Shown piece after piece: positions 38,661 through 47,041 of a DNA stretch of 64,000 nt. How positions within the stretch are numbered: position 1 is the first letter of the stretch; each line of letters opens with the position of its first letter. The position numbers and the translations under genes are program-made. Below the pieces are notes generated by a model. It worked only from the letters and a program-made list of their open reading frames with translations, was not told the DNA's origin and searched no databases. Origin of the DNA: an uncultured SAR86 cluster bacterium (GTDB lineage: Bacteria; Pseudomonadota; Gammaproteobacteria; Magnimaribacterales; D2472); NCBI GenBank assembly GCA_902591565.1, contig CACJBC010000004.1, positions 1 to 64,000 on the forward strand, read 5' to 3'.

Positions 38661-41065
38661 TATCTATATCTTATTCGCATTCCAACAACTCTTGGCTTGC
38701 TACCTGTTCTTCTTACACCAAAACCTGTGTAACCAGAGCTTCCTTCAGCAGAAAAGTCATCATATCTTGATAAATATGCATCTTCATCAGTAAGATTGGT
38801 AATATAAAGTTCCACAGAAGTATTTTCATTATCAATCCCAGCTCTTATATTTGAAATAGCATAAGATGGTAACTCAATTGCTCCATTTTCATATGAAGTG
38901 TTTCTTTCTCCAGTATAGGAATGATCAAATATAAGATATGCTGGTTTACCCATTAAATTAAAATCTTTATCTAATGAAATATAATACGAGAGCTCTGGCA
39001 TGCTTGCTAATTTGTTACCAGCATTAGCGCCTAATTCACCAGAAACGTAATAATAATCCTCACTTAGTGTAGGATCCATTTTATTTAAATAAAAATTTAG
39101 GCTTGTTGAATCATTCACCATCAATATTGAATTAAGCTCAACACCTGTTATTTCAGCATTACCAACATTTTCAGTATAAGCAACTGAGGTAATATCTGTA
39201 TTGTAAGTTGAAGTTTGATAATCCTTCCAATCCATTGAGTAATAAGCGCCATTGAGTATTAATCTGCCATCACTCCAAGTTGATTTAAAACCAAGCTCGA
39301 TACTATCTAGATAATCAGGATCATATGTTTCAGGAACACTAAAGCCATTTGCATTAGGTCTAGGTCTGTTTACACCAGAAGGCCTAAAACCTTCTGAATA
39401 ATTACCATAAATCATAACATCATCATTAATATTATGTTTAAGAGATAGTTTTTTAATATTACCTCTCTCATTTGATTTAAAATCTCCATCAGTTAAACCA
39501 AATTCTAATGCACCATAATATCCATCTTTTGCTTTCAGGTTCATTGTTTGATCATAATTTCTTAAACCGACTGTTAAAGAGGTTTTGTCGTTAATGTCAT
39601 AGTATAACTCACCAAAAATTGCGTCTATATCCCCTTTTCTATCTAAGTCTGCTTCCCACCAAGTACCGCTTGTACCATTGGGAAATGATGCACCAGGTTG
39701 AAGATAATCCACATCTGTGATCTTTTCATTTGATTCTTGGAATGCACCAAGAACCCAATTAAATCCATTATCATAGTTTGATTGAAGCCTTAATTCAGTA
39801 GATTTTCTATCAATATCATTAGATTGAGCATATGTCATTCTTGGGTCTCTGCAATCATTTACGTCTGCATAATAATAACCATAATATTCATAAAGATTGC
39901 AAACATAATAAGCATATGCAGCATAATAGTAATACTCAACATAACTTGCATAATCATATGTATATGCTGTGTCTCTTTCAAAAATAGATGTATTGAGAAC
40001 GAAATCTATATCGTCATTTATGCTACCGCTGATTGTTGCTGAAATTTGTTCAAACTCGTCATCATATCTTTCTTGAGAAAAACGAGTATTGGATCTAGGT
40101 GGCATAGCTGATGATTGATCATCAGTTAATACGTCGGTTTCATATGAACCGTTATAGTATGATTCCTGAGTTAAAAATGATAAATCAATATTTACATCCT
40201 TAATATCAGCCGAAATTCTTAAACGTGACCCCTCTTTCCTTGAGTCATTATAATCATCTTTAGCTACATCATAGGGAGCTGTTGTGTTGTCAATCGTATA
40301 GCCTCTTGCATTTTGATATGAATAAGTAGCTTCTTTATTATCAATCCAACCACCATCTTTTACATCATACATGCTCAGTCTTGCAGCTACATTCGAGCCG
40401 ATGGGAATATTAATAAATGCTTCGAGTGATTTATCTTTATCACCATCATAGATTTTACCTATTTCGTAGTCAGCTCCGTAGTCAAACTCACTAGGATCAG
40501 GCTTCTTTGTTATGATTTTAATATTTCCAGAAGTTGAACTTGCGCCATACAAAGTACCTTGGGGCCCCATAAGAACTTCAACTCTCTCAATATCATAAAT
40601 ATGAAGATCTGGGGTAAGACTAGCAGCAGTTAAAGGCTGTTCATCAATATATAAAGCGGTTGTAGCTTCAGGTGAAGCATAGCTATTCATGATAGCGCCA
40701 TCTGAAACTCCCCTTATATAAAAATTAGACTTTCCTGGGCCTACATTATTAAAAGTTACAGCAGGTGAAACGCTTGAAATATCCTCTAAGTTTTTAATAT
40801 TTTTTTTATCTAGTTCCTGAGATCCAATTGCTTGAACGCTCATTGGGACATCTTGAATATTTTCTTCTTTTTTTGTTGCAGTAACAATAACTTCTTCAAT
40901 GCCTTCTTCAGCTTGAGCTGAATTAACATTAGACACGCCTAATCCAACAGACAATGCTCCCAAGAAAGATAAAGCATAATTATTTTCTTTAAAAATATCT
41001 TTAATTAATGCAGTTAGTGGATCTCTCTTTTTTTCAAAAAGAGGTTTTAATAAAATTTTTGACAT
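38657..41065 (-). CDS. TonB-dependent receptor (copy 2) with a tyrosine-rich segment
   Basis: IEEVIVTATKKEENIQDVPMSVQAIGSQEL TonB box/plug; LYITNLTDEDAYLSRYDD...PRVVGMRIRYRY C-terminus. Confidence 0.93.
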   Translation of the reverse strand: MSKILLKPLFEKKRDPLTALIKDIFKENNYALSFLGALSVGLGVSNVNSAQAEEGIEEVIVTATKKEENIQDVPMSVQAIGSQELDKKNIKNLEDISSVSPAVTFNNVGPGKSNFYIRGVSDGAIMNSYASPEATTALYIDEQPLTAASLTPDLHIYDIERVEVLMGPQGTLYGASSTSGNIKIITKKPDPSEFDYGADYEIGKIYDGDKDKSLEAFINIPIGSNVAARLSMYDVKDGGWIDNKEATYSYQNARGYTIDNTTAPYDVAKDDYNDSRKEGSRLRISADIKDVNIDLSFLTQESYYNGSYETDVLTDDQSSAMPPRSNTRFSQERYDDEFEQISATISGSINDDIDFVLNTSIFERDTAYTYDYASYVEYYYYAAYAYYVCNLYEYYGYYYADVNDCRDPRMTYAQSNDIDRKSTELRLQSNYDNGFNWVLGAFQESNEKITDVDYLQPGASFPNGTSGTWWEADLDRKGDIDAIFGELYYDINDKTSLTVGLRNYDQTMNLKAKDGYYGALEFGLTDGDFKSNERGNIKKLSLKHNINDDVMIYGNYSEGFRPSGVNRPRPNANGFSVPETYDPDYLDSIELGFKSTWSDGRLILNGAYYSMDWKDYQTSTYNTDITSVAYTENVGNAEITGVELNSILMVNDSTSLNFYLNKMDPTLSEDYYYVSGELGANAGNKLASMPELSYYISLDKDFNLMGKPAYLIFDHSYTGERNTSYENGAIELPSYAISNIRAGIDNENTSVELYITNLTDEDAYLSRYDDFSAEGSSGYTGFGVRRTGSKPRVVGMRIRYRY

Positions 41066-41157
41066 AACTTTTCCCCGCTTTTAAGTTATATAAAATACAT
41101 TAATGTAAAGTATTTACAAAAACAAGCCAAATTTTAATTTATGTATACAGTTTTTAG

Positions 41158-42165
41158 TTATAAATTAAACAATATATCTAATAATAAGTCATTACCCCAA
41201 TCATTATTAACTTCAATCTTACAATCAGGAGAAATAATATTGTTTTGAGCTCCAGTATGGCAATATCCTCTATCAGAATTATTAATACCAGGCCAAGTAT
41301 GTCCAGCGTCATCGTTTAATAAGGAGATGATCTTAATATTTCCATTACAGCCATAGGATACTTTTTTTGTAATATTGTTATGGGTGTCAATTTTATTCAG
41401 TTCAATAAATTTACATTTAAATTTGTTCGACCATGAGTTAAAGGTATTATCCATAGGTTCATAAAAATAACCATCATATGATTGAATGTTAATCGGAGGA
41501 GTCACTCTATCAAGTGCTCCACCATAAATAATAAAATTTACAGGCATATCAGGAATACAACTTGCTCCTAAGGGTTGCATACCAACTACATTAATAACAC
41601 CAGAAAATAAATTAGGATATTTACAAGCAAGAGCTTGTGCCATCATCCCGCCGTTACTCATTCCAATAACAAAGACTTTATCTATTAGATAATTCTCTTT
41701 TGAAATATCAATAATTTTTTTTATAAAACCAAGATCATCTCTACAACTTGTCCATGTGCATCTACTAGAATTTTTACAATTAGGATATTTTGGATAAATA
41801 ACAGCATCTAATGAACAAAATTCTTTATTTGGTTTTATATTTGGAAATGCATTCCAAGATGAAATAAATGGATAATCTTTATTTGCATCATTGTAAAAAT
41901 ATTCGCCTTGGGGATAAATAGCTAAAAATTCATATTTTTCAGCTGATTTATTGAACATACCTGTGGTCTCTTTTTCAAAACCTGATGCTGATCCAGAATA
42001 TCCATGCAATCCAATAACCAAATTTATCGGAGCTTTTATATTGTGATTAGGTGGAAAGAATTCTAAATATGATCTCTTAACATCATCATATATGAAACTT
42101 TTCTCTACCATTGATGCTGAAACAAAATTTACAGATAAAATAATAATTATTAAAAGCTTTAACAT
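41158..42165 (-). CDS. PHB depolymerase/feruloyl-esterase-like secreted esterase (alpha/beta hydrolase)
   Basis: Signal peptide; LVIGLHGYSGSASGFE, FVIGMSNGGMMAQALACKYP, DDAGHTWPG motifs. Confidence 0.82.
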   Translation of the reverse strand: MLKLLIIIILSVNFVSASMVEKSFIYDDVKRSYLEFFPPNHNIKAPINLVIGLHGYSGSASGFEKETTGMFNKSAEKYEFLAIYPQGEYFYNDANKDYPFISSWNAFPNIKPNKEFCSLDAVIYPKYPNCKNSSRCTWTSCRDDLGFIKKIIDISKENYLIDKVFVIGMSNGGMMAQALACKYPNLFSGVINVVGMQPLGASCIPDMPVNFIIYGGALDRVTPPINIQSYDGYFYEPMDNTFNSWSNKFKCKFIELNKIDTHNNITKKVSYGCNGNIKIISLLNDDAGHTWPGINNSDRGYCHTGAQNNIISPDCKIEVNNDWGNDLLLDILFNL

Positions 42166-43049
42166 CTTGATATAAATTCTTTAAGTTGTTTGTAGGTATT
42201 GTGTTTAGCAATGTCTGTAAAAACTTCATGTCGTGTGTTTTTAACTAAAATGATTTGTACGCTTTTAAAAATTTTATTTAAAAAAAGATAAAGTTTTTTT
42301 GCATACTCTCCGTTAGCATTCGCTTTATCCTGTTCTCCTGAAATAATTAAAATTGGTATATCTGAATTACTGGCGATATAAAAATTTTTTTTAAAAATAT
42401 TTAACATACAAATACAAACATCGTGCCACAAACTATTTGTAACAATAAAACCACATAGTGGGTCATTTGTATAATTATCTACACTCTCCATATCTCCTGA
42501 TATCCAATCATTGTCAGTTCTAATGGGAGCAAAAGAGTTGTTAAATTTACGTATTGTTAATGCATCAATAAGTTTGCTTTGAGCTTTGTGTCCTTGTCTT
42601 AAGATTTCAATCTTAATTATTAATAATTGCAAATAAATTAAAGAATGAGGAACCTTTGATGAGCCTGATAAAATAAGTCCATCAATATCAAGTTTTTTAT
42701 TAAGTAATGACAGTGCTATCCAAGAGCCCATACTATGCGCTAATAAAAAACACGGTATCATCGGATATTTTTTTTTAACATCATCTACTAAATCATATAA
42801 GTCATCTCTCACCGTAATCCAACCATTTTTTTTAGCAAAAAAACCTGGCAATTCTCCATTTTTAATATTTTTTCCATGTCCCTTGTGATCTCTTGCTATA
42901 ACATGATAACCATCATCATTTAATTTTGAGATTAGCCATTGATATCTACCAATGTGCTCAGCCATGCCATGACTTAAAACAAAAACACCTTTTGGATTAG
43001 GTATGGATGATATGTAATGATAAAGACTATTAGTCATATTTATATTCAT
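42159..43049 (-). CDS. Alpha/beta hydrolase, monoacylglycerol-lipase-like
   Basis: VFVLSHGMAEHIGRYQWLI, ARDHKGHGKN, LLAHSMGSWIAL motifs. Confidence 0.87.
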   Translation of the reverse strand: MNINMTNSLYHYISSIPNPKGVFVLSHGMAEHIGRYQWLISKLNDDGYHVIARDHKGHGKNIKNGELPGFFAKKNGWITVRDDLYDLVDDVKKKYPMIPCFLLAHSMGSWIALSLLNKKLDIDGLILSGSSKVPHSLIYLQLLIIKIEILRQGHKAQSKLIDALTIRKFNNSFAPIRTDNDWISGDMESVDNYTNDPLCGFIVTNSLWHDVCICMLNIFKKNFYIASNSDIPILIISGEQDKANANGEYAKKLYLFLNKIFKSVQIILVKNTRHEVFTDIAKHNTYKQLKEFISRC

Positions 43050-43088
43050 AACTTATAATAAACACATATCAAGAAAATTTAAATTAAT

Positions 43089-44204
43089 ATGCATAATGTA
43101 TTTATTGCTGGTACAGGTATATGGCATCCTGAATCTAAAGTTTCAAACGAAGAGCTTGTTAATTCTTACAACTCATATGTAGAAAATTTTAATACAATTA
43201 ACAAAAAATCTATTGATGATGGCTCTGTTTTGGCTATGGAATATTCATCGGCAGAATTTATTGAAAAAGCTTCTAATATCAAATCAAGATATGTAATTGA
43301 TAAAGAAGGCTCATTAGATATAGATAGAATGAAGCCAAGAGTGAACAATGAGCACCCTGATCGATTATCACTTCATGCAAAAGTTGGTATTGAGGCTGCA
43401 AATAAAGCGTTAAAGCAAGCTGGCATTTCATCTAATGAAATTGATGCAGTTATAGTTGGTACTTCTCATGCTCCAAGAAATTATCCAGCCGTAGCTATTG
43501 AAATCCAAAATGAGATGGGAATAAATGGCTATGCATATGACATGCTTGTTGGATGCTCTTCTACAACTTTTGCAATTAATAATGCTTACAGTGATATAGC
43601 ATCTGGTTTAGCTGACACCATACTAGTAGTTAATCCAGAAATTAATACGCCACATGTAAATTTTACTCACAGAGATAAGCATTTTATTTTTGGCGATGGT
43701 TGTGCTGCTACTGTTGTTCAAAAAGATAGTAAATCTGAACATGCATTCAAAATTCTTGATAGAAAACTATTCACTAAATTTTCTAATAATATTAGAAGTA
43801 ATTATGGATACCTAAATAGAGCGGCAGTAGATGCAACCTCTGAAGATAATTTATTATTTCATCAAAATGGAAGAGGTGTTTTTAAAGATGTATGTCCTTT
43901 AGTGGCTTCTTTAATTTCCGATCAGTTAGAGAAGAACAATATTGAACCTGATGACATCTCAAAGTTTTGGCTTCATCAAGCTAATGGGAAAATGATAAGG
44001 TTGATAACTGCAAAGATACTTGGAACAGATGACTTTGATGAAAACATAGCTCCTATGCCTATTACTGAATTTGGTAATCTTGCATCAGTTGGATCACTTT
44101 TTTCTTTCAACCTAAATAATAACCTAGATTCTGGACAAAAAGGTGTGATCTGTTCATTTGGAGCTGGCTACTCAGTTTGCTCAATAATTGTTGAAAAATT
44201 ATAA
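43089..44204 (+). CDS. Beta-ketoacyl-ACP synthase III-like protein (long FabH-type, 371 aa)
   Basis: DAVIVGTSHAPRNYPAVAIEIQ, DMLVGCSSTTFAIN (active Cys), FWLHQANGKMI, TEFGNLASVGSLFSF motifs. Confidence 0.88.
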   Translation: MHNVFIAGTGIWHPESKVSNEELVNSYNSYVENFNTINKKSIDDGSVLAMEYSSAEFIEKASNIKSRYVIDKEGSLDIDRMKPRVNNEHPDRLSLHAKVGIEAANKALKQAGISSNEIDAVIVGTSHAPRNYPAVAIEIQNEMGINGYAYDMLVGCSSTTFAINNAYSDIASGLADTILVVNPEINTPHVNFTHRDKHFIFGDGCAATVVQKDSKSEHAFKILDRKLFTKFSNNIRSNYGYLNRAAVDATSEDNLLFHQNGRGVFKDVCPLVASLISDQLEKNNIEPDDISKFWLHQANGKMIRLITAKILGTDDFDENIAPMPITEFGNLASVGSLFSFNLNNNLDSGQKGVICSFGAGYSVCSIIVEKL

Positions 44205-44244
44205 ATTAAAGACATAAAGGACAATAAAAATATTATAATAAGCC

Positions 44245-44388
44245 ATGGGTGAATATGACGCAGTTTGGGTATTTATAATCAGTGCAATTTTTGTTGGATT
44301 TTATATATTCATAGAAGCCAGACCCAAAGGTTCAACCTTTTTAAAATCAATATCTAATACTGTTTCAAGATTTTTTAGAAAAAGATAG
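44245..44388 (+). CDS. Putative 47-aa single-TM protein, not in the ORF track
   Basis: MGEYDAVWVFIISAIFVGFYIFIEARPKGSTFLKSISNTVSRFFRKR*; TM plus basic tail, upstream of tspO. Confidence 0.55.
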   Translation: MGEYDAVWVFIISAIFVGFYIFIEARPKGSTFLKSISNTVSRFFRKR

Positions 44389-44390
44389 CC

Positions 44391-44834
44391 TTGTTATTAT
44401 CAAGCAAATATCTAATTTTTCCTTTAGTTATAGCAGCCTTAATATTAGGCGGGCTATCTTCTTCAGATGCTGCAAATGATGTATGGTATCTTGAATTAAA
44501 TAAATCCTCTCTAAACCCTCCAGGATATATTTTTGGAATAGTTTGGCCAATCTTATATTTACTAATGGCAATTTCAGCCTATAGAACCTTTCCTGTATCA
44601 ACCAATGTTTTTTATTTGCAGTTATTTTTCAATGCGATTTGGTCATGGTTATTTTTTGCATTTCAGCTACCACTAATAGCTTTGCTATGTATATGGTTAT
44701 TAATATTTTTAAACTTTAAAGTAAATATTGATATGTATAAATATGACAAGCTTGCTGGTTATTTGTATACACCATATATAATCTGGCTATTGTTTGCTTC
44801 GTATTTAAATTTATTTATTGTTTTAAATAACTAG
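44391..44834 (+). CDS. tspO: TspO/MBR family protein
   Basis: WYLELNKSSLNPPGYIFGIVWPILYLLMAISAYR and FFNAIWSWLFFAFQLP motifs. Confidence 0.9.
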   Translation: MLLSSKYLIFPLVIAALILGGLSSSDAANDVWYLELNKSSLNPPGYIFGIVWPILYLLMAISAYRTFPVSTNVFYLQLFFNAIWSWLFFAFQLPLIALLCIWLLIFLNFKVNIDMYKYDKLAGYLYTPYIIWLLFASYLNLFIVLNN

Positions 44835-46081
44835 ATAAAACAGCCTACAACCAATCCAGTCATACATGATGCCAGAGTTGCTGCAACAAGTGCTTTAAAT
44901 GACACGCTAATAAGATCATCTTTTCTTTCTGGTGCCATAGACCCAATACCAGATATTAATATTCCTACAGATGAAAGATTAGCAAATCCACATAAGCCAT
45001 AAAAAATGATTAATTTAGATTTATCTGATAATGCGCCCTCTTCAAGCGCAGCCAAAGCAGGATAAGCAATAAATTCATTTAATGTAGTTTTAATTCCTAA
45101 TAGTTCTCCAGCAATTAAAGCTTCATCCCATGGAATGCCCATTAACCATGCAATAGGTGCAAATATATAAGCAAGTATTTGTTGGATAGATAAATCAACT
45201 CCAACGAATGAGCCAATAAACCCTAAAAAAGAATTAGCAATATAAACCAAAGCAATTACAGCAATTAATATAGTTCCAACACTTACAGCTATATTTGAAC
45301 CCTGAGCAGTTCCGGTAGTAATAGCATCCATAGTGCCTTTATAAACTTTGGATCTTTTATCAGTATCAGCATCTGTAATTTGATTCGAAGGTATCATAAT
45401 GTTTGCATACATGATGGCCGCAAAAACAGATAAAATTGAGGCAGTCAGAAAATGTTGAATTAAATTCTCATTTATAAACTGAACCTCTAGGATTGATATT
45501 AATGCCACCATCACTGAGCCAGCAACAGTTGCCATGCCTGCAGTCATTAAGATTAGTAATTCTTTTTTAGATAACTTATTAATATAAGGCTTAATTAATA
45601 GCGGTGCTTCAACTTGGCCGATAAATACGTTAGCTGCCGCTCCAAGACCAACAGGGCCTCCTATATTAAATAATTTTTGACACCCTTTTGAAATAATATT
45701 TACTATGTATGGCAGAATACCCCAGTGCCATAAAATGGCTGAAATACAAGACATTACAATAATGTACGGTAAAACACCAAAGGCAAATGTTTCTAGTAAT
45801 GATCTATAGGCAAATTCAGTATCGGTTGGCGGATAACCAAAAACAAAATTTGCACCCTCTACTGTTGCATTTTGTAATATGGTGACACCATTACCTAAAA
45901 TTTCAAAAAAATTAATAATAAATGGTAGTTTTAATAAAATCGCTGCAAGAACAAATTGTGAAACAATTCCATATAAAACATATTTATAATTTATTTGTTT
46001 ATAGTTGTCTGAAAACGGAATAGCAAGAAGAACTAAACCAATAAAACCAATTAAAATTTGTAAGTAATTTTGAATTTCCAT
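44831..46081 (-). CDS. NupC/CNT family concentrative nucleoside transporter
   Basis: GAAANVFIGQVEAPLLIKPYI, ATVAGSVMVALI, GFANLSSVGILISGIGSMAPERK motifs. Confidence 0.92.
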   Translation of the reverse strand: MEIQNYLQILIGFIGLVLLAIPFSDNYKQINYKYVLYGIVSQFVLAAILLKLPFIINFFEILGNGVTILQNATVEGANFVFGYPPTDTEFAYRSLLETFAFGVLPYIIVMSCISAILWHWGILPYIVNIISKGCQKLFNIGGPVGLGAAANVFIGQVEAPLLIKPYINKLSKKELLILMTAGMATVAGSVMVALISILEVQFINENLIQHFLTASILSVFAAIMYANIMIPSNQITDADTDKRSKVYKGTMDAITTGTAQGSNIAVSVGTILIAVIALVYIANSFLGFIGSFVGVDLSIQQILAYIFAPIAWLMGIPWDEALIAGELLGIKTTLNEFIAYPALAALEEGALSDKSKLIIFYGLCGFANLSSVGILISGIGSMAPERKDDLISVSFKALVAATLASCMTGLVVGCFI

Positions 46082-46086
46082 AGCTG

Positions 46087-46983
46087 TTAGTATAGCTTAA
46101 TTGCTTTGAGCCTCTCGTCTAAAAAGTCATGCGCAAGCACACCATCATCTGATGAATCAAAAACAGATTTAAGCATAGTATCAGGTGACGGATGTAAGAA
46201 AAAAGGTATGCTATAGCGTGATTTTGCCTCCTCATCCTCGTACTTTACAACCCTGTGAGGAGTACTCTTTAATTTACCTTCTGTAACAAGTTGAAGCATA
46301 TCACCTATGTTACAAACAATATCATTTTCATCTGCTGAAATTTTTATCCATGAGTTGTCTTTATTTTTAACTTCAAGTCCCTTTTCTTGAGCGCCAATTA
46401 AAAGTGTAATTAAATTAATATCAGCATGCTCTCTAGCCCTGTAAATATTTGTATTATCAGCTGGAGGATAGTGAATCATACGTAATAATGAATTACCTTT
46501 ATCAACCCAGGGGTAGAAATAATCTTTATCAAGTCCAATAGTAACCCCGATACATGATAGAACGTTTATAGCTAAATTGTTTAGCTCGTAAAATAACTTA
46601 TCAAAAGTAATATTAAATTGTTGGACTTCATCTACTTCAATATTTTTGTGAATCCTCAGATCATATGAACCATCAATCAATGGCCCATGATGCCAAAATT
46701 CTTTTAAATCAGGAGTTTTTTCTCCTAGGGCTGTCTCCTTTCCAAATGGTGTATAACCTCTAGCACCAGCTATGTGAGGATTAGCGTATTTATTTTTCTT
46801 AGAGGTATCTAAATTAAAGAATTCTTTAGATTTTTCATAACATTCATCAATTAAAGTTTGATCAATGTTATGTTCACATAATGAAAAAAAACCATGGAGT
46901 TCAAGAGCTTCTTGCAATTTACTAATAGAATTTAAATTATTTATATTTAAATTATTTAGTGAAATTCTTGGTATAGATGTCAT
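46087..46983 (-). CDS. Isopenicillin N synthase-like 2OG-Fe(II) oxygenase
   Basis: HADINLITLLIGAQEKGLEV, NIGDMLQLVTEGKLKSTPHRVV, RYSIPFFLHP (HxD...H...RxS). Confidence 0.9.
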   Translation of the reverse strand: MTSIPRISLNNLNINNLNSISKLQEALELHGFFSLCEHNIDQTLIDECYEKSKEFFNLDTSKKNKYANPHIAGARGYTPFGKETALGEKTPDLKEFWHHGPLIDGSYDLRIHKNIEVDEVQQFNITFDKLFYELNNLAINVLSCIGVTIGLDKDYFYPWVDKGNSLLRMIHYPPADNTNIYRAREHADINLITLLIGAQEKGLEVKNKDNSWIKISADENDIVCNIGDMLQLVTEGKLKSTPHRVVKYEDEEAKSRYSIPFFLHPSPDTMLKSVFDSSDDGVLAHDFLDERLKAIKLY

Positions 46984-47002
46984 GCTATAAATTTTAACAA
47001 AA

Positions 47003-47027
47003 AAAAGGGCAGATAAACTGCCCTTTT
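47003..47027 (-). terminator. Rho-independent terminator of the TonB receptor at 47042-50101
   Basis: Minus-strand AAAAGGGCAG-TTTAT-CTGCCCTTTTTTTT: 10-bp stem plus T-tract. Confidence 0.85.
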
Positions 47028-47041
47028 AAATTTAGATCATA

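Noticed and set aside
39824-40042. 72-aa plus-strand ORF (Ile/Cys rich) opposite the tyrosine-rich receptor segment
   Set aside because: Antisense shadow of the TAT/TAC-rich coding region; composition mirrors the Tyr codons and there is no independent evidence.
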